A DNA stretch of 64,000 bases from assembly GCA_011800155.1 (NCBI GenBank), contig CM022374.1, positions 2,108,001 to 2,172,000 of the forward strand. The letters are read 5' to 3'. Positions 50,401-62,680 of the stretch are shown here, in pieces (the first letter of the stretch is position 1; the number at the start of each line of letters is the position of its first letter). Made by a program: the position numbers and the translations under genes. Below the pieces are notes generated by a model that saw only the letters and a program-made list of their open reading frames with translations, was not told the DNA's origin and made no database searches. The DNA is from Flammulina velutipes (Eukaryota; Basidiomycota; Agaricomycetes; Agaricales; Physalacriaceae).

Positions 50401-50895
50401 CAAGTTGAGGCTCGGTAATTATAAGTTCGTCTACAATGCCATGTCAGCGGAGGATTGGTTGTGAGAACTGGTGTTCATGCAGAGCGTTGTCCTGCGAGAT
50501 TTGGCGGGATAGGGGGATATGCTTGGACTGGTAAGGGATAATCTGAGGAAGTAACGCTGGCAAATGGAAACATCAACAGCTACCCACCGCGGGTTTTCGG
50601 AATGGATGCTGGGTAGCCTCTATGGCGCTCTGATCGGTATCTCACTGGGCGGGGAAAATTGGATGGGGGAACGGTTCCATCCGTTCTGGTGGGCAAAGGC
50701 GTCTTGACTTACGGTAGGTTCAGGCTAGCTGGTATCGTTGATATACCATGGCAGCTGATTCGTGTGTATCAACAGAAATGTCAGGCCTGGGAACGTTTGC
50801 CACAGCAAGACGAAAAAGGCAGTAGATTCCCACACGTCGCGTCGCCCCAATTTTTGCGTGCCGGCGTTGTCCGAGTTCATCCACCCTCCCCCACC
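50401..50895. other. Spacer upstream of pyruvate dehydrogenase E1 alpha
   Basis: About 500 bases with no supported gene. It must contain the promoter of the downstream metabolic gene. No TATA box stands out. Confidence 0.4.
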
Positions 50896-52460
50896 ATGGC
50901 ATCGCTCGCCCGTCTTCGTGCTCCCTCCAGACTGTTCCGAGCTGTACGTTTTCTTGCACATTATTGAAAATAAATAGAAAATAACCTGGATATTGAGCAG
51001 CCTTTAGCTCGCGGCATCCAGACGTCGGCGGACACGACACGACTGCACGAGGATGCCTCCGCGTCCAGTCCGTTCAAGGTCAAACTGCACGAAGACTCAT
51101 TCCGGACATACAACTGCGATGCGCCCTCGCTCGACGTCGAGGTCACCAAGGACGAGCTCATAGGCATGTACACGCAAATGGCGACTATGCGTCGGATGGA
51201 GCAGGCAGCCGGCCAGCTGTACCAGGCAAAGCTTATTCGCGGTTTCTGTCATTTAGCAATTGGCCAGGTGCGTTGTGCTCAATTCCTATGTGCCGTGGCT
51301 GCCAGCTGACAGCGAACAGGAAGCGGTATCGGTCGGTATTCACAACGGATTACACCCCGAAGACTATATTATTACCTCCTACCGTTGCCACCCGTTTGCC
51401 GTCATGCGTGGCGGGTCAATCAAGGGTGTCATTGCCGAGCTGCTTGGGCGCAAAGACGGCATGTCGAATGGCAAGGGAGGCTCTATGCACATCTTCACCC
51501 CGACCTTCTTCGGAGGAAACGGAATCGTCGGTGCTCAGGTCCCTCTCGGCGCTGGTCTCGCTTTCGCTCAGAAGTACTCCGAGAAACCTCGCTGCACCTT
51601 TGCAATGTACGGTGACGGTGCTGCCAACCAGGGCCAGGTCTTTGAAGCATTCAACATGGTATGCACGCCAACACATATTCATCATTTCGCATCTGATCCC
51701 CCGTAGGCCAAGCTTTGGGATCTTCCTTGTGTCTTTGTTTGCGAGAACAACAAGTACGGAATGGGTACTTCTGCTGAGCGCAGTTCCTCAAACACCGAAT
51801 ACTTTACTCGCGGTGACAAAATTCCTGGTCTGCAGGTAATACGACACATTCTCCTTCTTGCAACCCTGCTTAATTTTATCTAGGTCAACGGAATGGATAT
51901 CATCGCATCCAGGCAGGCTGTAGAGTACGCTCGCAAGTGGACTGTAGACGACAAGAAAGGTCCCCTTCTCCTTGAATTCGTCACCTACCGTTACGGTGGT
52001 CACTCGTAAGCCCACATATAATTCCGCTTACATCCTGCTCACCGCTTCCACAGAATGTCCGATCCTGGAACCACTTACCGTACTCGTGAGGAAGTCCAGC
52101 GGATGCGTAGCACCCAAGATCCTATTCACGGTCTCCAAAAATACATCGAGGAGTGGGGCCTCGCGACTGAGCAGGAGCTCAAGGTATGTTAACCCCTTGG
52201 GTATTTGGTTTTGCGGACGCGTCCTGATGATCTCGGCTTTACAGCAAATCGACAAGGACGCAAAGAAGGAAGTTGACAGCGCTGTCGAGGAGGCCAAGAC
52301 CTCCCCCGAGCCTCCCCTCAAGGATCTATGGACCGACATCTACTATGCTGGTACCGAGCCTCCTTACATGAGGGGTAGGGAGCGGGAAGAGGTATATTTT
52401 ACCCTGTTATCTGAGTGACAATCTGGCTGACTAGCTTTATTCTAGGTCCACCACTACTAG
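50896..52460 (+). CDS. PDA1: Pyruvate dehydrogenase E1 component, alpha subunit
   Basis: Eight exons: 50896..50943, 51001..51267, 51320..51658, 51707..51835, 51884..52005, 52054..52183, 52245..52391, 52446..52460, giving 398 residues. The N-terminus ([20 protein letters not shown]) is a mitochondrial presequence. Diagnostic blocks are [48 protein letters not shown], the thiamine-diphosphate motif [17 protein letters not shown] through [11 protein letters not shown], and the phosphorylation-loop [20 protein letters not shown] in pieces (YGGHSMSDPG, TYRTREE). With E1 beta it decarboxylates pyruvate in the mitochondrial matrix. The last exon is 15 bases (VHHY and stop). Intact in every visible respect. 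Confidence 0.96.
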
Positions 52461-52689
52461 ACCTTGTGCGCACCTTTCATAGACGCTATGCTATCATTTG
52501 ATTATCAGTGATAATATACATTTTGCTTTGCCGATCCTTGCTGCCTGTGACTTATCAAAGCCAACTCCAACACCTTCACTCCTCGATTACAATGAGCAAC
52601 ACAAGCATGAGTAATGTACTTGCCAACATATATCAACGGGACACAGTTGCTAAAGCACAGAATATCCACATAGTGGGTGACTTTCCATA

Positions 52690-53100
52690 AGAGCTCGTTC
52701 GGCATAGAGATCCAGGTCCGGATCTCTGCAAGGTCTGACCTTCCCACGGATCTCTCAGTCACGGTGTGATTCTCGAATTCAGCCGAGTGACAAGTTTGAT
52801 GAACCGGCCCGCTTTCCCTGGTCATACTCATCATCGTGAACAGCTTCGGCATTGCAGGAAATACTTATAGCGACACTTAAAATCACTTATGGAGCCTTTC
52901 TATAGCTCTTTGTATTTTTATTAGCACTACGCACCTCTCAAATAGTGTCTAATACCTATGTAAAGCTTTTGTTGAAATAATATGCAAAATCAAGTCACAT
53001 CAGGTTACACTACGGTCACCAGAAAGTCACGGCCAGAGATCCGTGGGAAGGTCAGACCTTGCAGAGATCCGGACCTGGATCTCTATGCCGAACGAGCTCT
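52690..53100. mobile_element. 411-bp inverted-repeat element (MITE-like)
   Basis: Positions 52690..52755 and 53035..53100 are perfect inverted repeats of 66 bases, beginning AGAGCTCGTTCGGC. Each arm is itself partly palindromic: GAGATCC/GGATCTC flank AGGTCC, and AAGGTC/GACCTT flank a single T. The roughly 280-base centre is A/T-rich and has no coding frame. No target-site duplication is evident (CATA on the left, AACG on the right), so the family is not assignable. It sits 230 bases after PDA1. Confidence 0.75.
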
Positions 53101-53520
53101 AACGTTTGAATAGATAGTTTCATTTTCCAGATGCATAGTAACGACTCAGAATGGAAGGTAGCCGCGTCGGGCCGCTCTCGGCGGCAGGGTAAGAGTGTCC
53201 CTTGAGCAGTATTCTACCTTTGCAGATTTGAAGTCTGGAAGGAGGGTAAGCCCCCATCCTGCCCCCATCGTTCAGATTCAAAACTAGCAAACTACTTCTT
53301 TGCGGAGCCCGTTGCCAGGGTCTTAACATTTTGAACACATTGTGAAAGGCTTTAACATGTTCTTTGAAGCCCTTTGACTCAATTTAAAGCTCAAAAGTCA
53401 CTGTCATAACTCGACTTGCCCCATCCCGCCGTATGTGGCGCAGATTGAGGAAGAACTTCCGGACTTTCCTTTTCCGTCGGTGACATCGGCACAAGCGGCA
53501 CCGGTATGTACTGTTTCTAC
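53101..53520. other. Flank between two transposons with a coding-like piece
   Basis: Mostly unassigned. A short plus-strand frame near 53436-53503 reads AQIEEELPDFPFPSVTSAQ and ends at a consensus donor (GTATGT at 53504). It may be an exon of a gene hit by the transposon at 53529. Confidence 0.25.
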
Positions 53521-53528
53521 AGCATATC

Positions 53529-54033
53529 TAGTGTTGCCGTGAGCGTGAGTTGGCTCAGTGTGAGCCGCGGCTCAGCTCAGCTCATTGCCTTTTAAGGGCA
53601 GCTCATTGATGGCTCGCTGATGGGGCGGTCGTGGCGTCGTAAATAAGTCAGCAGCGTATATCTCTAAGGTTGTTGAAGAGTGACACTTGGAAGTTGCTCT
53701 CAATCGTAAGTATAAGCTATACAGTACTATTTTGGCTCGATTCAGAGTGTTATTCCTCACTCAATCTAAGCCAGAATTGTCAAGTCTTCCGGCACTGCTA
53801 TTCGTCTTAAATACAAGTGTAAAAATGACCGGGATGCAGTGTCATATGTTTAACTAAGTATATCCTAGGATTTTACTGACATGTAACGTTGGGAAGCTGT
53901 CCTGACATCGAGAACGAACTGTGAGGAGAGTGTGAGCCATCAATGAGCCATGAGCCATCATGAGCTGAGCCATCACGAGCCATCATGTCGATCAAAGCTC
54001 AGCTCAGCTCAGGCTCAGCTCACGGCAACACTA
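53529..54033. mobile_element. Non-autonomous hAT element (505 bp)
   Basis: Perfect 16-base terminal inverted repeats TAGTGTTGCCGTGAGC are flanked by a perfect 8-base target duplication AGCATATC (53521..53528 and 54034..54041), the hAT signature. Many subterminal GAGCC/GGCTC and AGCTCAGCTC repeats cluster in the outer 80-100 bases at each end, as in hAT transposase-binding regions. No transposase frame is present. The perfect duplication and ends indicate a recent insertion mobilised in trans. Confidence 0.9.
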
Positions 54034-54279
54034 AGCATATCTACGAACATAGCTTATGGTTTCCCACTTGAACTTGATACTAGGCGGAGTTTGAATGGAA
54101 TAACGTTTGAAGAGGGATCTGAAATTCCAGACGTTACGGAAAGTCACCCAGTCCCAATTGGCCTTTGGGAATAAATTAGCATAGTTGGATAGTTTTCATA
54201 TCTCAATACAGATAACAACGTCAGATATAAGTAGATGATATCTAAGCCGAAATTTGGGACGTGTAAGTAGTAGGTCTGT
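54034..54279. other. Right flank of the hAT element with a coding-like end
   Basis: A frame from about 54050 to the TAA at 54174 reads YGFPLELDTRRSLNGITF and EIPDVTESHPVPIGLWE. It begins just past the insertion and may be the last exon of the gene suggested at 53436. The rest is spacer before the convergent FunK1 gene. Confidence 0.25.
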
Positions 54280-57037
54280 CTAGGCTACAAATTCAGGACC
54301 GTCGTAACGATATCGCAAACCACACAAGCTACCTTTAATGTCGAGGATTGGACTGAGGAAGGTATAGAATTCGACGAAGCCATCGAGGGTGATATCATTG
54401 AATGCAGGCGGGGGGAGTATTGGAGCCGGAGGTCGCGGGTGGCGACCTGGAATCCTAGAAGTTGGAAGTCGTTCCGGTTGCTCTGTAGCCCTGGCTTCGT
54501 TGTAGGCATCGAGTGCCGCGGAATGAGTAATCTTTTTTGCGAGGCCATCGCGGAAGGTGCCTCGGACGCTCTGCACCCACGGTCTAAGACATTCAAAAGA
54601 TGGCGTTAATTCTATCGCCTGCGTTTGGAAGAATTGCTCCTTGATGGATGCCAGAGACTCATAGGTAGCATTGGGCTTGAACCATGTCGCAAGAGGAAGC
54701 GGAAGTGGCCGACGAATAAGATGGCGAGGAAGGAATGGCGAGTTCACAGTCGAGGTGTCCATTGGTTTGTGTAGCTCGTGGCGGCTGCCAATAACGAGCA
54801 TAACATAGAAGATCGACTCCAAGTCATGGCGGTAATGATGATAGGGAAGACCTCTCAAAACGTCAATAGCCATGAAGGGTGGGGTACCAGTGCGCTGAAC
54901 CGAAGTCGATTCTCCGATAGCATGCAGGAACGAGGAAAGGTCGAAATCGTTCAAAACCCCATATATCGTCCCGTCTGCGCCGATGCGGTACATAATGTTG
55001 TCCATGCTGATGTCGCGGTGAAGGATCTTAGGATGATCATAGAGCCATTTGTGAGCTGCAGGAAAAATTAGTGCTGGAAAGCGGAATAAAAACAAGACAT
55101 ACTGGCTATAACATCTACGAAGACTTGAACAAAGTCTCGCGCCGTAGTTAACGTCTGCAGCGGTTGAAGCATCTCATAAACGAGAATGCGGCGACGTCGC
55201 TCATCATACGACGACTTCTCGCCTCCAACATATTCGCGCATCGTACAGAGCTCCTTGACGTTCTCCTCAATTTCGTCCAAAACCGCCGTTTCCGCGTGCA
55301 GGAGTTTCGGCAGATGATCCAAAACCCAATATCGTTCTCCGTCCTTCTCGAACTCCTTCGCCTTCTCCGTGGCGGTGTTGAGGAACGTCTCTTCGGACAC
55401 ACGTCCAGTGCTGGGAAAACTAACCTTGATCACCAGGTTCACCCCAGGCCACTCATCCGAAGTCCCGTATAGAGTCGAAGTCGAACGACCAATGATGGAC
55501 GGTTCACGATTAAGGATACCGTCGAGGTTGATGATGATGGGCTTCTTGTTGGGATCGTCTTTGCGGAGGGTCAGGGTGTTGCCGTCATGCATCTTTTTGT
55601 AGTCTCCCTTCAATCCGCCACTGACGCGTTCGCCGTAAAATTTGCTGTCGGACAAAAATTTGCGATGCTCGTCGACGACGTCCATGACGCCGAGTTGACG
55701 GAGGGTCAGCCTGTGTAGACCGATGAGGATACCGATGAATATATCGACATCGGCGTCTTCTCTGAGGCTAATGGCGCGAGAGACAAGAAGGGTGGAATGG
55801 TTGGCGTGGAAGAATTGTAAATGGTCGCGGTCGATGAGGCCTGCGGTGGCATGAGAGCGGAGCGCAGATACTCCGAATTTTTCGTACAAGTAGCGAACCA
55901 CCTGGAGCATCGCATGCCGTCTCCCATCTGTTTGCTTTGCCCTGGCGATAAAGCTAGCATCAAGTTCTTCGCCTTCTGCGACAGACTGCAATGTGCTATG
56001 GATCGACACGAGGGTCTGGTTATCGGCAACTGACTGGGTTTTCTGTCGCTTGGCTTCTGGGTTGCTCTCCTGAGATTTGCGCTTGTTTTGTTGCTTCGTT
56101 CCATTCGAGCGGCCACTGTTCGATTCGTCAGTGGGTGAAGCACCCCGGGGTCCAGGCCGGCGGTGGGTCTCAGCGGGATCTCTGCCTGGGGTGATCGTTA
56201 GTAGGTAGTTGTAACATGACAACAGTGCGTACCATTTCTATCTTTAATTCTCTTTCCCGACATCCCGTCGTCCAGGGCGGCATTCTTATGCTTGATCTCC
56301 CATGGCAAGATAACTTGGGCCCAAGCCAATCCTTCAAAACGGTAGTCTGCAGGCACCTTGCCATTCTTGAACTGAGAAGCGAGGAATTCTGCCAAAAGCA
56401 GCAGAAAGTCAGGCTTGAGGCCTCCGTTCGCAGTGAAGATCCCGCCAGCCATGGCCTTGTCGTGGTTCATGACGAAGCGTAGACTGGTACCGCCGGGGTC
56501 AGCCTTGTCAATGGTAGCCAAAGCGTAGTTGTTCATCTCCAACTGGTCATTGTACAATTCTTTCTCCTGAATAGTAGGTATGTCGCAGATCTTCAGATAA
56601 TTCTGGAGCGACGTCTGGAAGTCCTTATTGGCGCGGACGGTTTTAATCAGGGGGCCATAAGCGACTCTCCAGTCGAGGGGGACGAGGAGGACGGAGTGCA
56701 TAAAGTCCTCGATATCGACAAAGACCTTGTGGCGCTCGACGTCTTCTAGGAGGAAGAGGTCGTAGTCCAAGCACTGGTACTTTGGGGCGATCACGAGGTC
56801 TCCATCCAGATGGCGACGCGCGGCGCTACCTTTGCTGTTCGGGGTGATCTGGTTGACGGCGACCGTTCGTGCTGAAGTCAGGGTAGGTGTCGGCGTCTTG
56901 GGTCGCTCTTCGGGAACGTTTGTAGAAGAAGACATGAATGAAGAATGTGGAGAAGGTGATGAGTCAAGACGAGAAAGTTCTGTCGCCAGGTAGTGGTGAA
57001 AGAACAAGGATAGAGCATCGAAGTCAAGGAGCGCCAT
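54280..57037 (-). CDS. FunK1-type fungal protein kinase, complete, with full N-terminal domain
   Basis: Three exons: complement(54280..55055, 55103..56185, 56233..57037), 887 residues from 57037 or about 853 from the internal ATG at 56935. The N-terminal domain is longer than in the inverted pair, with LLAEFLASQFKNGKVPADY and WAQVILPWEIKHK before KRIKDRNG. The kinase part has SDEWPGVNLVIKVSFP, LHRDISMDNIMYR and NDFDLSSF, then RTGTPPFMAIDVLRGL and YRHDLESIFYVML, with all catalytic residues. The first 34 residues (from MALLDFDALSLFFHHY) are homologous to the upstream frame of the genes at 41154 and 45697, but here they are in frame with the kinase. The true start is therefore uncertain. Confidence 0.88.
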
Positions 57038-57148
57038 GGCTTATGTATGTAGAGCAACAATGGGCTAACACGTGTTGAGTACAATCAGGTAGTGAGCACT
57101 GCGCTGCACCAATCTCTACAATGAAGGTAGGAAACAAGCGACAGTTAG

Positions 57149-57163
57149 CACGTGGTCGTGTCC
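57149..57163 (-). promoter_or_regulatory. Shared FunK1 upstream element (CACGTGGTCGTGTCC)
   Basis: Third identical copy of the 15-mer, 112 bases before the start at 57037, with similarity to the 26154 region continuing past it. The remaining spacer to 57603 shows no gene. Confidence 0.65.
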
Positions 57164-57603
57164 ACTTGCCCTTTGTGGTAATTGCTTTGTCAGCGATGAG
57201 CGCCACACATGAGATTTATTGTTTGGCGTTGCTCACTCTGTTTATACATCTCAAGGTTTACATGTTTCTCCTGTTTTATCGCCCGAAATTAAATACCCCA
57301 CCTCCAATGGCCACTGTTCCAAACTTCTTCAACATATTCTCGCACGGCACGGAAATATAGGACAAAATTGTCAAAACTCGAGAGGTCTCTCGATCCCTCA
57401 GGCATCAATGGTGGCCTGACTTCCTGATGGGACGATATTCAGGTTGGTCCTGACTCCGTGTTCGTGAGCCTTTCCATCCTCGAGCGTAAGGCGAGAAACA
57501 TACAAGAAGCACTAAGTACGAGTGCCAGTGGATCCAAATATTACAACAGGGAATATACAACAATGAAGCATAGATACATAATGATCTTCCCATCTGCGAG
57601 AAC

Positions 57604-60600
57604 CTACTTCTTCCCTTTCTTTTTGCCTTTCTTGCCCTTGGGACCCTTCTTCGCACCCCAGTCATCCTTATCTTCCTCTTCACCACCTTCAGCTGTCGCA
57701 GTCACCGGTACCGACGAAGCAGGCTGATCAGACGTTGCTGCAGGCAGTTCGGTGTTGACCTTTAGCGGAGACTTGGCTCCTGCAGCAGCGGCCTCGTGAG
57801 CGCCTGCTTCTTTGGCTGCTCCCTCCCCTTCTGCAGGCGCAGCAGCTGTTTCTGAAGGAGGTACCTCCGGAGGTGTAGCATCGGCCACTACTAGTGCAGG
57901 CGCCTCAGCATCGGCTGCAGGTGTCTCGACTGTAGAAGTTAGTTCAGGAGCTGCTGGCGTATCAACAGTGGTCGTCTCCACTGCTGCTGGCATCGGCTCG
58001 GTCGCCGCCGTTTCTGCTGGAGGTTCGGGCGCAGGGGCTTCAGGAGGAGCAACAGCTTCAACCTCCTTCACTTCTGGTTTGGGAGAAGGTACGACAGGCT
58101 CCGCCGCTTGGGTCGGCTCATTCTCCTTCGTCTCTTCTACTTTGGGAGTATCAGCTGCAGGTAATGCAGCTGGCGTGAGAGCTGGCGTTGACGGCTTCGA
58201 TTTAGTAGCTGGTAGTTCAGCTGCGACTGGTGCTGGGGTTGAAGTCTTTGATTTGGCACCAGGAAGATCACCTGCGATTACAGCTGGCGTCGACGGCTTT
58301 GATTTGGGAGCAAGTAGCTCAGATGCAACTGGTGCCGGCGTCGACTGCGTAGGCAACTCTGCGGTAGAAGTAGCTGGCGTTCCCGCCTTCGATTTGGGCA
58401 AGTCAGCGGCAACAACAGCTGGTGTCGCCGCCTTCGATTTGGGTAAGTCAGCAGGAGTAGGAGCAGGTGTCGCTGGCTTCGACTTGGGCAACTCAGCGGG
58501 AGTAGGAGCTGGTGTCGCCTGTTTCGACTTTGCCCCTCCTTTCAAAGCCTTTTTACCCTTCTTCAAGGGCGTAGATGGTTCGGGTTCGGGTTCGGGAGCT
58601 GGAGCAGCTTCAGGTATTACTGGTTCGGGTTCTGGAGCGGGAGGAGGCGGCTCAGATGCCTCTGGTATGGTCTCCGTTACTACTGGTGCCTCGGGCACGG
58701 GGTCTTGCGCTAAAGGCGACGACGAAGCAGCCTTGGGAGACGGGAAGGTCGATCGCGACAACGGGGACGAAGGAACCTTGGGAGACGCCTTTGGCGTACC
58801 AACGATGGATCTCGGGATCGCAGAAGCTGGTTTAGGCGACTTGGAACCACCCTCCCCTTCTCCTTCCAAAGGAACACCCTCCGAACGGGGCGTAGCATGT
58901 TTGGAACCTGCGTTCGACTTTGCAGGTGGCTTGGACCCCCCAATGTACTCATCCAGAGAAAGCCCCTCGGAACGAGGCGTGGATTGCTTCGAATTCGAAG
59001 CGGCGACTTCAGGTTTGAGTGATGGTTTGGGCGAGCTGGACGGCTCGGTAGATGGGAACGCCCCGGGAATCGCGCTCGTCTCGACTTTAGGCGTTCCACT
59101 AACCCTCGGGGTAGCACTCGACTTTGGCGTCCCCACTTTCGACGCGCGCGCGGGCTCTGGTTCCACGGCTTTAGGCGTCCCTGTCTGGCTCTTCCCGCTC
59201 CCACCCTTGCTCCCGCCCCACAGTCCACCCAGAATCCCGTACCCGCCAGTGCTCTCCGCTGCATTAGCAGCAAGGCCAGATAACCCGGACAGGAATCCAC
59301 CACCACCAGAGAACAACGTCGAGCTGCCTTCTTCTCCGGTCTTATCTGCTTCGGCATTTGTGGGTGGATCCCATGGATTACCACTCGAGAGCATGTTGCT
59401 TGGAGACAACGGAGCAATGACGGGAGAACGAGCTCGAGATGCTGTGGCAGCCGCAGGTGCAGGGGGATTCGATGCAACCTTCGGACTTTGCACAACAGAC
59501 GCACTACTCTTTGGGCTCTGCACGGTGGACCCGCTACTCTTCCTAGACCCCGAAACTGAGTGAGAAACCGACGGACTCGAAGTGGGTGGCGCTTCTGTCC
59601 TCGACGAAGTACTCCTCCGCGAAGACAACGAAGGTGCAAGACCCATCGATCTCGCTAGATCTGCAGCTGGCGGAGGAGGCGGAGGGCTCTGCGCGGGAGG
59701 AGCTTCAGACACCGAACTCAGCCTCGACCGCACTGAATGCGAGCTCTTTGCACCCGGTGATGGATTATCGGCACCCCAGACGGACGACAACGTTTCGCCG
59801 AGCCTAGACGAACTCCTAGTGCTCAGTCCGTCGGTCGTGTGGCCGGTTTCTGAGGGGACATCCCGCTCTCTCTCTTTCCCCTTATCCTTGGTACGTCCGC
59901 GACTAGTGATACTGCTAGTACGACTTTCCATCCCTCGAGCTCTGTTCTCGTCCATGGGTGTCTGGGCTCCCGACGAAGGAGCATGCACGACATCAGGAAT
60001 CCTTGGGCTGTGTGCCGACGCAGCAGACTTGGCATGGCTCGCTTCACTGCGATGAGACCTCCGAGTATCCGTCGAGTGTGCACGAGAATGCGCTCCTGCC
60101 ACCGAACGGCGCCGCTCGAGTTCGTTGTCGTCTTCTGGGTTACTATCGGGCTCGTCCTCTTCAGCTCGATGCCCACGTTCGTTGTAAATGATCGAAGCAG
60201 GTCCACTATCTCACATGTTAGAGGCTATCTACAGAACGCAGATAATGGTTCATTGCTTACTATTTGATGGTTCCCTTCGGGTCATGGACATGAGCATCGA
60301 CACCGCACGTAGGACAATATAAAGAGCTCACGTTGTCGAGCCATTTAATCCGGGCCTTGAACTCTGTCAAACCAAAATGTATCTCTATTGAGAAGACGAT
60401 GGTCCAGTACTTGCGACCATCCCGAGCCACTTTAGTTTCCACAATACCAGACAGAGGGGATAAGTCCGCTCGAACAAGGCATAAAGTTGAAAAGTTTTCT
60501 ATGTAAGAATCGTCAGCCTGGTTCCGAAAGTTCTCATAATAACATGCCCTACCTGCTTGACGCTCGATCCACAAAGGTATCTTGTCGCCGCCCCGAAAAC

Positions 60601-62680
60601 ACCAGATCTCGACTTCGAACACAGACAGCATGGACAGATTTGTCAACTCAGTGCAATATTTACGAGTGAATACCGTTGATTCCTTGACTTTTGTCCCCTT
60701 GACAGGTGGTCAGAATATGTGAAGCATTCATGAATACAACACTCACCCTGCCCAGAATACAGTCAAACGCGTCAGCGAGGAGTTTCGGTCCAGACGGTAG
60801 TTCTGTCAGCCTATCCTTCCTTGCGACATGAGATGGGTCCTTGGGGTCGTAGGCCCGCAGATACTCGACGCCATAGGTGAACTTGGCCATGCGCGCTGAA
60901 ACATGGTGATCACAATAAAATCCGATAGCGCCATCTGCCACAGCTTTCGATCTACGACTAAAAGTCAGCGTGTTTAGAACAAGATGCTGTTACACGAAGG
61001 GAGCCTTACGTCTGTGTGTCTGGGCGGCTCACGGCAACTTTGTATTTGCTAAGACGCTCTTGGAGTTGCGTAAAAAGCCATGAACTGGCGGCATAGCCTC
61101 CGACGAGAAACACAGACTAGAACTAGATGAGCATCGAATGTGAGGCTCCAGGAGAGATGGCGCACTTTAATATTCCCTTTCGAAGCATCTATTTGGGCCT
61201 TGATCGCAGAAACGGCAGCTGCAACAAGACGTTAGTCTATCCGTACGATCTTACGATTGATGCTATACCTTGTATTGATGGTTCAAATAATTCTGCAACT
61301 TCTTCGCTATAAGAAGATCTGCTCAGAATAAAATATATCTTGGGTAGTACAAGACTCACCCAGTAAGCTTTAATTGACCACTTCTTATACCAACAGCTGA
61401 GTCTTTATCCAGCGGAGAGCCAAATCCTATGAACTGGGAATTTTTCTTGTCCCGGAAGAGCCGTTTCGTTGTTTCGTCGAACCGTTTCGTAATCTTTCAT
61501 GAACGTGAGTAAAACTTGAGGCAACTCGGATAATGGATTTACGTGATCTAAGGAATCCGGCGTGCCATACTTTGAGTTCTTAAGCTTCTCTGCAAGTCCA
61601 TCAGAGCGGTAGAGGGGGGAGATACGGTGTAACATACCTTTGAGAAACTCGCGCGCTCGACGACTGACGAAAACGGATCCTGCAAATATACAATCTGGAG
61701 GCGCGACTTCTTCTATGACAAGGGGATGCTGCGCCTGGACGACGTATGAACTAATGTCGAGAGTACCACCACCAGCGTCCGCGATAAGGAAACCGTGTTT
61801 TGTATCTTTCTAGGACTGGAGATGAGGGGTTACAATGATGGATTAGACGTATATACGCACCGATAGCACGTCAGAGGCAAGCCCGTTGAGCACACAAGCA
61901 TGCAGACTAGCTTCGCCCTCTGTAACGAACCTTATCCGAGCGCGACCTTCATTGGAATCGGGAATAAGACCACCATAGACAGCTGCTCTGCGCATCTTGG
62001 TCTGTTGCGCGCCTTCCCAGCCGTTCGGATGCGATAGGACGAATTGTATATCGTGCTCGACGGCCTTCCAGAGGGCACTGCCGTTGGCGTGTGTATCGGT
62101 GATGAAAGAGCGCGTACATTGGTACAGATAGCCCAGGAAATCGGCAAAGACGTGTACTGCAGATTTGTGGTACGGCAGGGGGCCCAAGTGCATGCCGTTC
62201 ATATTGAGTTTCATGGTGCGGGGGCGGAGGCGCAGCTTGAATCTGGGATCGTCAGTGGTCGCTGAGCGACGCGATGTGGTCGACGCACAGTTCAGTCTTT
62301 ATCCATTCCTCGTCTTCTGCGAGGGACATCATCGATGTCGTGTCCGCCTCTGCGCCTGCAGCCATCATCCTGCCTGCCTTGTCGTAGTACATAATGGAGG
62401 GGATCTTTGAGTTTCCGGCGACATGCTCCTGGCCAGGAAATCTGAAAGGATAAGCGTGGTGAAGGTAAGAGGGAAAGGTGCAGACCTCGTAACGCCGTGG
62501 ATCTTTGGTATTTCGCCCGGCTCGAGGATCGCATATGAGACCTGGGAATGGATCGTATTTGGCTTTGTTGGACGCGACGGACAGACTTACTCCGCTAAAT
62601 GTTGTCCCGACGTCGAGTGCAATGACCAGCGAGCGGACGGGGCCACTGTAAGGCTTTCTAGTGTCCGCAGACTGCTTCAT
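57604..62680 (-). CDS. HSPA12/Hsp70-like ATPase fused to a long disordered C-terminal region
   Basis: About 15 exons from 62680 down to 57604. The ATPase part is a complete fungal Hsp70-like fold: ALDVGTTFSGVSYAILEPG (phosphate 1), FPGQEHVAGNSKIPSIMYY, FLIADAGGGTLDISSY (phosphate 2), FAGSVFVSRRAREFL, FDETTKRLFR, SVFLVGGYAASSWL (adenosine loop), then a beta-rich end with HFGLTEFKARIKWLDN. A 14-base exon (60261..60274, GTIKY) connects, in phase, to the last exon 57604..60205. That exon continues GPASIIYNERG, the usual end of the family, and then about 850 residues of Ser/Pro/Ala-rich, repeat-bearing sequence ending in KGKKGKKKGKK. The last exon has no ATG near its 5' end, so it is not an independent gene. 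Such ATPases usually lack a tail of this size. Confidence 0.8.
58155..58533 (-). repeat. Degenerate tandem repeat in the disordered tail
   Basis: About eight units of roughly 17 residues follow the pattern KSK-x-(A/S)TPA-x-x-x-A-(D/E)LP, for example KSKPATPAPTPADLP. Regular lysines and TP sites suggest multisite phosphorylation or a binding array. It lies in the tail of the Hsp70-like protein. Confidence 0.75.

Noticed and set aside
52505..52852. Short open frames on both strands across the left arm of the 411-bp element
   Set aside because: They cross the inverted repeat and have no homologous pattern or splice support.
57812..59563. Very long open frame on the plus strand opposite the Hsp70-like tail
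   Set aside because: It is rich in Gly, Ala, Ser and Val with no domain and mirrors the low-complexity GC-biased codons of the real exon on the other strand.
57604..60102. Tail exon as an independent gene
   Set aside because: There is no ATG near its 5' end, and the upstream sequence in the same frame is the conserved end of the Hsp70-like fold joined by a phase-correct intron.
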